Source: Byssothecium circinans (taxonomy: Eukaryota > Ascomycota > Dothideomycetes > Pleosporales > Massarinaceae). Taken from it: a DNA stretch of 64,000 nt. The stretch covers positions 833,573 to 897,572 of the forward strand of contig ML976988.1 in NCBI GenBank assembly GCA_010015675.1, given 5' to 3'. Each line of letters begins with the position of its first letter. Position 1 is the stretch's first letter. The position numbers were made by a program, and so were the translations under genes. Shown piece by piece: positions 44,946 through 58,152 of this stretch. The notes under the pieces were generated by a model that worked only from the letters and a program-made list of their open reading frames with translations, ran no database searches and was not told where the DNA came from.

Positions 44946-44969
44946 GGCGCCCGTCGTCTACGAGACGTG

Positions 44970-44997
44970 AAAGAGAGAGAGAGCGAGAGCGAGAGAG
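44970..44997. repeat. GA/CT microsatellite upstream of STE50
   Basis: GAAAGAGAGAGAGAGCGAGA and so on, about 25 bp before the STE50 ATG; on the gene's strand it is a CT tract, common near fungal transcription starts. Confidence 0.7.
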
Positions 44998-45394
44998 CCG
45001 AGGCCTCGTCACAGCTGCGGAGTGGGAAGCTCACGGTTATCTTGGAGGACCCTGCTGAGACGACTGGAAGCGAGATGGAGATTCAGATTGCGCAGGCTGG
45101 CAGGGTGGCAGGCTGTTTCGCTGGCCTGGCTCCTCCAGTGGTGGTCGGGCAACGGTGTGATAATGCAAATACAGAGGTGGAGGGGAGGCGACGGCAGGCG
45201 AGGGCAGCGAGGGCAGGCGGGTGCGGGTCGTGGTTGCCGCCGCGAGAGGTGGGAGCAGGCGCGGCTTTGTCGACGGCAGGTACAAGGGACGGGGCGGGCA
45301 GGCACGAGGGACACGGGCAACGGGCAACGGGCAGGTCGAGGCCGAGCACTGGAGTGAAGGTCAGGTAGCGGATAGCAGATGGCAGATGGCAGAA

Positions 45395-45427
45395 ATCAGG
45401 TACGGATCAGGTACAGATCAGGTACAG
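45395..45427 (+). repeat. Three 11-bp tandem repeats
   Basis: The units are ATCAGGTACGG, ATCAGGTACAG and ATCAGGTACAG, directly preceded by an AGATGGC repeat (45377-45392). Confidence 0.85.
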
Positions 45428-46067
45428 GCCCAGGAGACCTCAAGGCTCGAGAGCCGCCCGGGCAGATGACTTTCCAGGCGCGGCTAAGGCCCGAGCTCCA
45501 ATAGAAAAAAAGCGTCCCAAAAGACGGCATATACCCGAGTAAAGCACGCTCTAAAAGACCTAATGCAGACCAACCTGTCCAACTAGTTACGATACTTGAG
45601 TCCCGAGATAGTGCATGGAGGGCCGCATCTTTTCTCAGCTGTGTGCATGTACCGCAGTCCCTGGAGAACCTGAAGGTGTCGCTTGAATACAACCAATTCA
45701 CAGTTGCCCACTTGCCTATGGGACAAAGCGAAATTCAAGGTTGCACGTCTTTGTCACCGTATTCTATTCTATCAATTTCAGCTCGCTGCAAGCCCAAATA
45801 GGCGCTGCAATCGCCTGGTAGAGCCCATATCCAGCGCGACAGCCAACGGCGCAATCTTGGATAAACAGCCGAGACGTGAGATCCAGCCTCCCACCGCACG
45901 AACATCACTAACCACGACCCATAGCGATCGACAGGCGTCGCCATTTCCGCTACCGTTGCCCACTGTCTTCCGGTTAGTCTGCCGGCGGCCAATAGGACAC
46001 GCACCACCTATTCCGAGCCCTTTACACATCACCGTTGAACCCCACGACCTCATTTCCATCCCAGCGA

Positions 46068-46493
46068 ATGGCCGCCCCAACCCCCATCACCATGACCTCC
46101 ACCCAGGCCCAGAACACGCTGTCCGCCGACACCCGCAATGAAATCTACTCGGCCTTGCTGTCCGGCACCGGCATCCGCAATATCGAGCAGACGCTAGATC
46201 ACGAGATGCAGGCCGCCGGCTTCAAGTCGAATCTAAAGGCCTACATCACCCACCTCATGCGCTCTGGCGAATGCACCACCTTTGACGAAGTCATGGCCCG
46301 CGTCAATGACAAGATCCGCCATGACACTCGCGCCGCAAAGAGCAACGGCACCACCAACGGCGCCAATGGAGTCAATGGCCACAGCAAGGATGATGACTAC
46401 GACCTGCGGCTTCCCGATAAAGCCGTCATCGAGGGCACCCGCACTGTAGAGGCTGAGCTGCACAAGATCTGCAACATCGCTGTGGACAGATGA
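46068..46493 (+). CDS. Small conserved-looking protein, unknown function
   Basis: Single exon, 141 residues from ATG at 46068; a second Met at residue 8 is possible. The N-terminal half is a compact helical region (LSADTRNEIYSALLSG, NIEQTLDHEMQAAGFKSNLK, AYITHLMRSGECTTFDEVMA) with strong third-base C bias. An Asn/Gly-rich linker (SNGTTNGANGVNGHSK) leads to a C-terminal helix (VEAELHKICNIAVDR). The layout suggests a small nuclear subunit or adaptor, but I recognise no named domain. No signal or membrane segment. Confidence 0.7.
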   Translation: MAAPTPITMTSTQAQNTLSADTRNEIYSALLSGTGIRNIEQTLDHEMQAAGFKSNLKAYITHLMRSGECTTFDEVMARVNDKIRHDTRAAKSNGTTNGANGVNGHSKDDDYDLRLPDKAVIEGTRTVEAELHKICNIAVDR

Positions 46494-47721
46494 TGACATT
46501 GCTGCCCTCAGCTAGCCTTCGCTGACCACGCCCAGGATGGCCTCGGCAGCAAAGCCCAACAGCAAGCATGTCGAGGGAGAAGGACATCACATTTCGAAGG
46601 ATCAGGAAGATGGTGCAATGACTCGAGAAGAGAGTATTGATAACCTAATAGGGCAGGCATCGCCTATCTCGATGGGAAGACCTTAAGAAATATTCATATC
46701 AACAAGGGACCCGGCCGGGTTGTACTGGTTGTGGTGGAGTTGGAGGGCACAAGCGACGCGGAAATACAGCTGGAAGAATTGAATGATATTTCTACGGGAC
46801 GGAGAGAATTCAAGATTGCGTGACGACCTGATGAAGCAGGAACATCCGATGACGCAACGATAAGGCTGACCTGAACGTAGAACGAGGGAAATGAGTCGAG
46901 TGATACTTCAATAGGGGAGGGTGACTGGGATTCTTTCAAATCTTCGCAAGAAGCTTGCCGAGCAGAAGGTACACTGTTTCTAGACACGATTGGAACACAA
47001 TATCGGAAGGTCTTCAAATATGTCCAACAGTGGGCTCTCGGGAATGTAAGAGTTGCGAAAAGCCTCGGGCCAATGCTCATCTAACCGGAGGCATGTTTCC
47101 CAACAAAGACTACGAAGTCATCAAGGCCTTCCGCAAGCGACCACTGCAGAAGTGCCCACACAAACAAGACCAATCCGCCCTCGAGAACATATATTGCAAC
47201 CACCGCCAAAAAAGACACCGTAGGAATCAAGCCTTGCATCAGGCCACTTCCGCTTCCGCTTCCGCTCTCCCGCTGAATCCAGACTCACCACTTGCCAAAT
47301 GCTCTCCGCAACCCCCGAGACGTCTCTAGGCCTAATGCCAAAAGACCACGATACAACCACCTCTGCCGACACACCTCGTTTGATCGAAACTATGCCCAAC
47401 ACGCCGCCGTCGTCCTTACCCACGCTCCTCCGTACTACCACATACACCAACCGAGAAGCAAAAGCATACCGACCCGCCCCACCCCACGCACTCGTCCAAG
47501 CACCAAATCCCCCTCTGCCGCAGCAGTCTCGACACCAGGCGCCTGGGACGCGCGGGTGCCTAAATAGTCCATGTGCAGGCATCGCCAAGGAGGGAACGAT
47601 GGTCGTTACACGGCTTATGCACTTGCGGCACGGCATTGCCTGGGTATGTAGTTTTGAACTTTTGCCGGGCGGCAAGCAACCGGTGGGTACGGAAATAGAA
47701 ACAGCAATAGCAAAAGCAGTG
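46494..47721. other. Ambiguous region, coding on either strand not resolved
   Basis: Overlapping open frames on both strands at 46.95-47.75 kb show partial codon bias (for example plus-strand segment FPNKDYEVIKAFRKRPLQKC near 47095, and plus-strand SPSAAAVSTPGAWDARVPK ending near 47567). I could not build a spliced model with ATG, stop and matching phases. An unrecognised gene is possible. Confidence 0.3.
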
Positions 47722-48000
47722 TCATGTTTTCTTTTCTTCTTCTTTTGCAATCCTTACAGGCTTGCTGGATCGTGCTGGCATGTTGCGGGAATAGTCGATA
47801 TTGAGAATACATACGTGAAATGCCTGAATAAACGCCATCGTAAATGGCACAAGATTAACGTCGAACGCAAAGTTGAAACGCTGTTGGTACCTCACTTTGT
47901 ACGCGATAGACAAGTTGGATCTCGTGTGCTGCGTAATTTGTTCCTGTTTGCTTGTAACCAAGTCTGTCTCGGTGTCTGGAGCCTTCGCAGCATCTGCCAT
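47722..48000 (-). CDS. Tentative small protein
   Basis: ATG at 48000 (MADAAKAPDTETDLVTSKQE) opens 92 codons. A GTGAGG donor 105 bases in (after SNLSIAYK) suggests that only the first 35 residues are one exon, with further exons downstream that I could not join. No recognised family. The plus-strand frame over the same bases is no better. Confidence 0.3.
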   Translation of the reverse strand: MADAAKAPDTETDLVTSKQEQITQHTRSNLSIAYKVRYQQRFNFAFDVNLVPFTMAFIQAFHVCILNIDYSRNMPARSSKPVRIAKEEEKKT

Positions 48001-48317
48001 ACTCCATACAGTCTGATTAGTACTAACAACCGTCGAAGACGACTCACATCACGATCACGCTGAAAGAATATTTGAAGCTATTTTGTCATTCGCTATGGAC
48101 CCCATACCATGCTGATGCCGTTGCGGCGCGTCTCTCTACCTCATCTGCCATTCCTGAGAGCGCAAGCATAGTCCACTACCGCACCCGTCCAACCTCATCT
48201 ATGTAGAGGAACGAAAAACTACCATGACGTAGGATTAAATGATGAGACAGGGCGCCAAACTATCCCGTGATGACCCATTCTTAAGATCGTGAAGCAAGGA
48301 AAGATCAACCCAATAGC
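48001..48317. other. Intergenic, 3' of CDC48
   Basis: About 317 bp; nothing seen. Confidence 0.4.
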
Positions 48318-51036
<2,719 letters not shown>

Positions 51037-51850
51037 TTTGTGGGTGATTTTCTGGTTCGAAAATGAGTGAGTAGTCTGCAGTTGAGTTGTTGAAGCTAGA
51101 GCTGCAGTCGGGTTGCGGTGGAGAATGGGTGTGGAGTGCGTGGGTGATGATAAGGTTGGAGCGAAGGCGACGTGGTTTAAGTATGAGCTGCGGCGATGAT
51201 GTCCACGGTTGGAGCTACTAGGTACCGACGCTTGGCGCGGCGGGCCCACTTTGATCCGCGTCGAAAGCTGTGGAAAGCCTTGGATCGCTCACAAATACAG
51301 TACTCTTACCCATGCCGCCTCACTAGAAAGTACCTTCACCACGCCTCATCTGTTCCAATATTACCTGGTTGTACGACTTGCAAGCGCCGTCGCGGTGGAA
51401 AACTTCGATTCATGCGCCGCGCCTGCTATATCGGACGCACGCCTTTCGCCTCATGTACGCCACCAATGAACACATGCCAAGCACCAAACAGTGAATAGCT
51501 GCCTGCTTGTCTCAGTATATATGTATTGTATCTTCGACTTGGTAATTGGTATTCAATTTTTGATAAAAATATGTGCCACGTTTTGGTTCGAAACCCCGCT
51601 ACTAACCATCAATTGAGTTCCTCTGCTTGTCACCATGGAACCACTTCTTAATGAGCACAGTTTGATCTCTATGTGAGGGAAGCTAATATGAAGAGTTCAA
51701 CAATCACCAGCAGATGTCAAACGCAGGTCGAACAATCGTACTTCTATCACTGCACGTATGGACAGGCCATGACGACAGTGACCAACGCCTTCATCCTCGC
51801 CCACTGCAGCGACTACAAAATGCACTTCAGGATGAGTCCCCTTCTTAGGC
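51037..51850. promoter_or_regulatory. Divergent upstream region of CDC48 (-) and the GGCT-like gene (+)
   Basis: 814 bp. Small plus-strand frames at 51.2-51.5 kb are unsupported. A T-arm-like GGTTCGAAACC at 51579 has no tRNA around it. Confidence 0.4.
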
Positions 51851-52414
51851 ATGGCGTCAACGCGACCCCGCCCAAGAATCCATCAGGAGGACCTCCGCCT
51901 CTACTCTCTCGCCCTGAACAATAAATGGACAAAGCAGGAGATATATCGCAACATCAGTTCCGAGACACCCTTCTTCGTGTACGATTCACTACTACTACCA
52001 TGGGTGCTCGCAACTGTACTTGATCCAAATAGGACTACGCAAGGATTCGAGGAGGCAGCAAGGCACGCAACTCGAGCAACACTGCACAAGCACTTCCGCG
52101 TCGTTATCAGCCTAGATCAAACACCGACGGTGGTCAAGTCGAAGTCGGAGGCCACAGTTGATGGTATGCTTGTGGGTGGACTAACTGCAGAAATGGCTGC
52201 GAGGATTGATGGGTATACGAGGTCGGGGCAGCTGAGAAAGGAGCTGGAAGAGGTGGAGATTGAGACGAGCCAGGGGGAGAAGATCTATGTTGCTGCATAT
52301 GTCTACGTTTGGAAAGCCAGCACCAAGCTGCTGGAGGCAAAAGATTGGTCACCGCTGGAGTACATGAGGATCGCGGCCGATCATAACAATAGCAGAAGCA
52401 TGGATAGTTCGTAA
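51851..52414 (+). CDS. Gamma-glutamylcyclotransferase/AIG2-like protein
   Basis: Single exon, 187 residues from ATG. The segment FFVYDSLLLPWVLATVL (about 40-57) has the strand and helix of the GGCT fold, where the usual motif is YGTL; here it is YDSL. A later LVGGLTAEMAARIDGYTRSG and the strand pair KIYVAAYVYVWKAS fit the same fold (hairpin before the C-terminal helix). The N-terminus is polar. Members range from glutamyl cyclotransferases to non-enzymatic AIG2-like proteins. A Glu in the GGCT core is expected for activity, and GYTRSGQLRKELEEVE could supply it, but I cannot confirm it. Confidence 0.7.
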   Translation: MASTRPRPRIHQEDLRLYSLALNNKWTKQEIYRNISSETPFFVYDSLLLPWVLATVLDPNRTTQGFEEAARHATRATLHKHFRVVISLDQTPTVVKSKSEATVDGMLVGGLTAEMAARIDGYTRSGQLRKELEEVEIETSQGEKIYVAAYVYVWKASTKLLEAKDWSPLEYMRIAADHNNSRSMDSS

Positions 52415-52583
52415 TGTCTCGCGAACGCGTCCAGGTCTGAAAGGTCTGGCTCCGATATCTGGTTGGTAATATATGGAAGCTGTTGGCAAATTTGAGGATA
52501 GGATATTTTACAGCGGATGAGGACGTGCCGTCCAAAACGTTTCGCAGCACTGGATAAAGTCACGATATTTCATTATATTCAAT

Positions 52584-54049
52584 TCAAACGTCCTGCTGTT
52601 CCTTCTCCCCCTCTTCCTCTTTCATCTCACATTCCTTCTCAAATTCCCGTAAAGACGGCGAATCAAACAAAGCCCTCCTAAACAACACATCCTTGACCGT
52701 CTTATACGCCACAACAATCCAAATCAGCATAACACAAACACTAAGAATCTACCAAATCATCAGCACCCAAACACACAACTCACTCCAACAACCCACCAGG
52801 GAAGATAGAACTCACCGTTCCCATCACTCTAAAGAAAGTACTCGGCATCTCCTCCCCAAACAACAGCGTCGCCGTGGCAAACACGCCCACCGGAAACGTA
52901 AACCCCCACCACCCAATATTGAACGGAAACCTCCTCCTATTCACAATCGAGCAAATGGCGAAGACAAGCCATACCAAGCCAAATCCCCACATGATAAGCG
53001 CGAATCCGAAACCGATGACATGCAGTATCTCGCCCCCATTGGGATGTAGTGTCCCCGTCTGCGGAAACACTTCCATAGCAACGCGCCCTAGCTTCAATAT
53101 CGCGAATCCACCCAAGCCCATGGAACCGATGGGAAGAAAGACGCTGACGGTGGCAGAGTGAGCGGGCAGGTTGTGTACGGCGAGTCTGTAGAAGTAGATC
53201 GTCATAGCGATGAAAGAGAGGGGGACACTAGTGCCCCACAGGATGTAGCTGATGGTGATTGTCCAGAGCGCGTGTTGGGGGTTTGTCAGGGCGTCGGCAA
53301 CGAGGGCGCCTGTTGCGGATGCCACGATGGGGGATACGATGGGGAGGAACCAGACTGCTGTCATGGTTTCGTGGCGGTGGGTGTGTTTTGTCATCCTTTG
53401 GTTCTGTCAGCGCTTCTCGCAGTGGTGGTGTGAGAGACATACATAAGGAAAGGTATCCCAAAACAGCAAGCTAGGCTCAAGATTGAGTCAATGAACCAGA
53501 GTCCCCACGCGACTTGCACACTCGCTCCTCCCCATCTAGACACACACGCTAGTGTAAACATATTAATGATACCAGCGAAACCCATGGGTACCGTGCCGAT
53601 GAAAAGAGACTCGAGGGGATGATGGAATGTGAGTTTCCATGTCGCTGGGTACAGACTGTAGCGCAGTACGGAGATGGCGAAATAGAGACAGAAAAGAACA
53701 ACGTTTATGATGAAAAAGGCCATGCTGAGGCTGAAGAAAACTGTGCGGTTTGGTGGGTACATGTTCGAGAATGTGTAGAGGAGGGTAGCAACGATGCCGG
53801 TGCCCATGTTGGATGCGAACTGGAAATCTATCAGCCTTCTGGATTCGACATGAGTGAAGGTCTTACCCATGCGGGAGTAAAGTTCTGCACCGCCCATCTC
53901 CAGCCCTTTCGCTCCCGAATGAGCCACTTTGGTATGGCTGGATGTTTCAAATCAGGACTGTCGGAAGTCCCAGTCTCTGTACTCGAGTCTGAAAGATCGA
54001 CTACGGTGACTTCGTCAACGTGAGTGCATGGTTCTGCTTCTGTGGACAT
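52584..54049 (-). CDS. TehA/Mae1-type (SLAC1 family) membrane transporter
   Basis: Exons 54049-53867, 53819-53443, 53395-52816 and 52748-52584 join over 47, 47 and 67 bp introns to 434 residues. The polar N-terminus (about 50 residues, SSTETGTSDSPDLKH) is followed by ten predicted membrane helices, beginning NFTPAWFASNMGTGIVATLL, the family's first helix. Other family blocks are HHPLESLFIGTVPMGFAGII, ETMTAVWFLPIVSPIVASAT, FNIGWWGFTFPVGVFATATL and FRVMGTILSVCVMLIWIVVA. The tail is charged. The family includes Mae1 malate permease, the Ssu1 sulfite pump and plant SLAC1 anion channels. Substrate here (dicarboxylate or sulfite) is not readable from sequence. Confidence 0.9.
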
Positions 54050-54510
54050 AATGTGAGTAATAAATGGATGATGTGTAGTGCTTTCATGAAGTCATGAAAT
54101 AGAGAGTGCACCTAAATAGTGCTGACGCATCGGTGAAGACTCCTGCATTCATTTAGACTGGAAAAGGTGTCACATGGAAAAACTATGTGGATTCACCTCA
54201 ACTTCTGTGAGGAATCTGTGTTGTGAAGAACAGTAAACGTTCTTTATCAGAACGTGAAGTTGGTCGACGGACCATTTCACGTACACAGGTATACGAAGTA
54301 AGATCGGCGTCGACGAAATTATCACCGCCGCTTTCATTCTCAAGCATATACGTTGACCGGAACAGATACCCATTCGGCCTGTGAGCATTCAAATCCCAAC
54401 CATCAATCTATTATGTCTAGAGTTGACTGCTGAGCATCGGAGAATCGACTTAGACGTCTCATTCACTATAGAAACCTAAATATCTCGTGGTGGGCTTGGT
54501 GAGCAAATAC
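54050..54510. other. Promoter region of the transporter and 3' flank of the next gene
   Basis: 461 bp; nothing else recognised. Confidence 0.4.
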
Positions 54511-54951
54511 TCAATCCTCATTAACACTACTACTACGACGCTCTTCCAGCGAAGGAGGCATCTTCATGGCAGAGCCTATAGGGAAAAGGAATAACTGAAG
54601 AGCTAGAGCGCGTGCTGTATCATTCAATCCCTCCCAAGTTACACAACGTCGACGTTGCCGAAACGATGATAAGTCTTTTCGAAATATATGAATCTTCCCC
54701 AACTTCAACAGGCCTACATTGAAATACCAGAAATACCTCGCTACATATGCTGTGAGAATCATTTCCGATCCTCCAGTAGCTGGCTCAACCATTTCGAGAC
54801 CGAAAAGTGCCTGTTGGAGCTCAATATCTAAGTTTGCGCAGACTATTGCTCCAAATGGGATCAATTCTGCACATGTAAAATTGGCCACGAACAGGTGTCT
54901 GCGGAGGTTGGTGCAACATTCTTTTACTTCCTTCACAGACGCTAATTCCAT
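54511..54951 (-). CDS. Hypothetical protein, 146 residues
   Basis: A single open frame from ATG at 54951. It encodes a mixed hydrophobic protein (EVKECCTNLRRHLFVANFTC, MVEPATGGSEMILTAYVARYFWY) and a basic segment (FRKDLSSFRQRRRC). Third-base C/G bias is weaker than in its neighbours, so it may be an orphan or an older, transferred or decaying gene. No domain recognised. It could also be one exon of a larger gene. Confidence 0.4.
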   Translation of the reverse strand: MELASVKEVKECCTNLRRHLFVANFTCAELIPFGAIVCANLDIELQQALFGLEMVEPATGGSEMILTAYVARYFWYFNVGLLKLGKIHIFRKDLSSFRQRRRCVTWEGLNDTARALALQLFLFPIGSAMKMPPSLEERRSSSVNED

Positions 54952-55394
54952 TCCTCCAAAATGCCCATAATACGACTTCCAGGTTCAAAACGTACACAAA
55001 GGGGTATATCGTCTTAGAAAATCTTGCCCCAGATCCCTGTGCAGAAGGTTCAAGAAGAAGATTGAGAGTAAATGCAGCCTTCTTTGTTTGTAATCACATG
55101 CTAGTTACTACCCGCATTGCCTCGCTGGTACAATTTCTGTCTTTCCCTGCAGGCACTTGACCTCTAGCACGTTCTATCGGAAGCGCCGCAGCGGGAAGTT
55201 ACATAAACTTCCCCACAACCAACGAGACTCCCGTTTTTGGACTAAATATCGCTTTACACACTATCTCCTCTCGGATACCATAACTACTCGACCTAACCCA
55301 AGGGCTCTTCCGGACCACCAGCACCTGTGGACAAAAATGGTCGCGTTCGTACAGCCCCGTGACCGATTAAAGTATATGCTGACTCGTTTTTAGG
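54952..55394. other. Upstream of the second C2H2 gene; first exon not resolved
   Basis: 443 bp. The start codon and first exon of the zinc-finger gene should be here. A TTTTTAG acceptor ends at 55393. ATGs at 55339 and others do not join in phase. Confidence 0.4.
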
Positions 55395-56169
55395 TACTGT
55401 CATCGTTGCGATAAACGTTTCATCAAAGAACACGCCCTTCACCAGCACGTACGGGACTCGCCGCGCCACAAACTGTGTCCAGAGTGCGACTTTGATGGAG
55501 AATCATGGGATGACTTGCTCGATCATTGCCGCGAGACGAACTGTCGTAGCGTGTGTCAAGACTGCGACAACGGAGGGGGCATTCATTGGAGATATAATTG
55601 CGATGCCTATCTGAAGCATTTGGAGGATGAGAACGTCTGCACCGAGTGTGAGCGTCACTTTGACAACCCGACCAACTTGTACCAGGTTTGTACGCCGCGT
55701 ACCTTGCGATCATCAGGCTGACGATACGAAGCACAAATTGTCTCACCGCTCTAAAAGCTACGAGTGTTATCGCTGCTATGCTACGTTTAAGACCTACGGC
55801 GGCATGGTAAGCTCCCTATCACCTCTTGCCGTCATAGCCACTGATCAGATCACCTAGATCATTCATCTTGAGTCCGGCACCTGCAACGACGACGTGACCA
55901 AGGAGGATCTCGACGCGACGGCCGCTGAATGCTATGTGTGGTCCCATTTCATCGACGACTCCTATCGGGGGGATATGCTTGAGGGCTGCGATCTCGAACG
56001 CGACTATACCGACACAACGTATGCGTACAAATGCCCGACTTGCGATGTGTCATTGCGTAAGCTCTCCAGCCTCTTCCAGCACGTGGAGTCTTCAGCGTGC
56101 AGCCAGACGCTAGACAGTGGTGCTATCGGCCAGCTTCGTCGCTTCTTGACGAGTCGGTATGATTCGTAG
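55395..56169 (+). CDS. C2H2 zinc-finger protein, fungal type (5' end unresolved)
   Basis: Three exons (55395-55685, 55732-55806, 55858-56169) joined over 46 and 51 bp introns give 225 residues, beginning YCHRCDKRFIKEHALHQHV just after an AG acceptor. No in-frame ATG precedes it, so a short first exon is missing. Fingers: YCHRCDKRF..H..H, CPECDFDGESWDDLLDHCRE, CTECERHF..LYQHKLSHR split over exon 1/2, YECYRCYATFKTYGGM..H across exon 2/3, and YKCPTCDVSLRKLSSLFQHVE. Adjacent Cys-rich GNCRSVCQDC-like segments may form further fingers. Such multi-finger proteins are abundant in Pezizomycotina and are mostly uncharacterised. Whether it binds DNA is unknown. Confidence 0.7.
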
Positions 56170-57154
56170 GCTTCAATGTCGGGGTACGGCTGCTGGTAGA
56201 TGTTTGCCATCGCATTGCTGAGCAAGTTTGAACAGGCTGCTGTCAATTTTGTGGAGATGGAAAGGCTATGAGACTCATTTGACTAGTCATTAGCATATTG
56301 CCGTTCGGCGCTTTCGTCAACGCTGGGGTTTGCGTTAATATCGCGTTGAGTTAGCTTCAGATGAGACTGTGCCACAGCGGTTAGCAGCATAATCAAAGCT
56401 CACATGAATACCACACAAGTTCTAATCATCCATGAACATTCTAGAAGAATCTTTGTTAGATCCTTCCCCTGTATTGATATTCCCACCCATATCTCCCAAT
56501 TGTCATACCAATCACGTCCAAGGAAGTCGTTTTTTATAGCTCTGAGAAGCCCAAGGGTCTGAAAATCATCCTCCCCGTAAGGTCGGAAAACATAGGAAAG
56601 TCGGCGGGATCAAACTACAGATCGTGGAGAGCATCGAACGTCAATAGAGGGAGCCCAGTCCCATTAGCCTAACATGTACGCGAGCTTGAGATTGGCGTGC
56701 CTGGGTCTGCTATATCTTTCTGTGCTGTCTATGTTGTGTGCATTCTATGACTGTCTTGTACCTAGGTATTGTTCTAGAAACTTTGTTGAGCGGCATTAAT
56801 ATGGACTGGGACGAGGTGGACTGACCTGGGTGTATTTTATGTTTAATACCCTGGGGGCTGTTGCGCTGTACTGGGTTTTAGGGACGAAGGCTGAGAGTGC
56901 CTAGGGCTGTTCAAATGTCGGTTTGTACGGCCATCTTGTAAGATATTTGAGCGAAGAAACGTGTTCTGCAATCCTGGAACTAGACTGAAAGTCTAGAGAG
57001 GAGACGCCAACGGGAAGAGGATCAGAAAAGGAAAACTCCGCGGTTGGGAGCCTGAAAACCACCGAGTACATGACGTAACCCCATCCAAAGAGATGGCTTC
57101 TTCCTGTGCAGTGCGGCATTAGCAACGCTTTTATTCGGTAGATTGAGAAGAAAC
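56170..57154. other. Intergenic, about 1 kb
   Basis: No supported gene. Long TG/T-rich stretch at 56,690-56,860. A minus-strand frame of 74 codons at 56901-57125 is unsupported. Confidence 0.4.
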
Positions 57155-57481
57155 ATGTCCGTCCCTACACACAAGCCTCGCCGTACAACCTTAAACCTTC
57201 AGCTCACACCTCAGACCTCGGGAAAGACTAGAGCTCCTTCACCACCTAAAATGCCCACCTCATCAACACTCCACACCGTCCTCATCATAAGCCTCATCTA
57301 TTACGGTGCCTTCAGCCGCCTCACCCACGGCATCTACACCTCAACCATCTTCGCTTACCAAACCGTCCATGCGTCCGTTCCATTATTCATCGCCATCGGA
57401 CCTAATGATCTGTTCGTTGTTGATGTACAAGGAGACGAGGATGGAAGGAGCGCTGTTGTGTGTGAAGGGAGAGAGCGGTGA
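57155..57481 (+). CDS. Tentative small membrane protein
   Basis: ATG at 57155 opens 108 codons with good third-base C bias in the middle. One hydrophobic stretch (STLHTVLIISLIYYGAFSRL, about 40-60) and a second weaker one (FAYQTVHASVPLFIAIG) suggest one or two membrane spans. From about residue 90 another frame looks more natural (ALLCVKGESGEIVGKVSGGG), so the 3' end may need an intron or contain a frameshift. Family not recognised. Confidence 0.4.
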   Translation: MSVPTHKPRRTTLNLQLTPQTSGKTRAPSPPKMPTSSTLHTVLIISLIYYGAFSRLTHGIYTSTIFAYQTVHASVPLFIAIGPNDLFVVDVQGDEDGRSAVVCEGRER

Positions 57482-58152
57482 GATTGTAGGCAAGGTGAGC
57501 GGGGGAGGGTTCAGTGCCTGATGTGGTGGTATTGGGGCTGGCGTTCGGGGTTGCTGGGTTGCAGTGGTGGGGCAGAGATGAAGAAGGCAAGGTGAAGACT
57601 ATGAGGCGGCAGGTACAGTAAAGGAAGAGGAAGACGGGCGTGAAGAGAGTGAAAGAGCTCTGCCTACAAGCAGCGCGACATGCTTTTGAGAGAATTCTTT
57701 TGTATTGTATACACAGTCCAGACCCTGTGACTCATTCCCGATGACACCTTCAGTTCATATGACTCAAACAGACATCGAAGTCATTCATGCAAGAAACAGT
57801 CCACGATCCTCCTTTCAAAGCACGCCACAAGAGGTCCATGAGTCGATGTCCCATCCAAGGCAAAAAGCCGAAAACCTCCCGCTGCAAACGTGCAGCCCTT
57901 CTCGCACAACCCAGCATGACACCAGTCCGTGATACCCAGAAAAAGGAGCCCACCAGTTGTGCAATCCGTCAAGCCCATTCAGAAGCCCTCCACCAACGTT
58001 GCCGCCAGAGACGAACATCCCGACATGAGAAGGCCCCGCAAAACCGAAGCCAGCAAAACGCGAGGGAGGATCCGAAGGTCAACCCCAAAGAAAGGAAAAC
58101 CCAGCCAGAAAGAAAAGAAGAAAGGGAAAGTTCGAGCAACTTACTCAAAGTG
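57482..58152. other. Intergenic, 3' flanks of converging genes
   Basis: About 670 bp. A plus-strand open frame runs through from 57787, but it reads the antisense of the BYS1-like gene. Confidence 0.4.

Larger units (their letters stand above)
44946..46067. other. Divergent promoter region of STE50 (-) and the gene at 46068 (+)
   Basis: 1.1 kb with a GA microsatellite and short tandem repeats (listed). Frames here are open in several phases because of G/A-rich composition, not coding. Confidence 0.45.

Noticed and set aside
47121..47750. Minus-strand open frame of 209 codons
   Set aside because: Gly/Arg/Val-rich, no domain; bias is better on the plus strand but neither gives a full model.
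51575..51600. T-arm-like GGTTCGAAACC suggesting a tRNA
   Set aside because: No acceptor stem, D-arm or anticodon arm can be folded around it.
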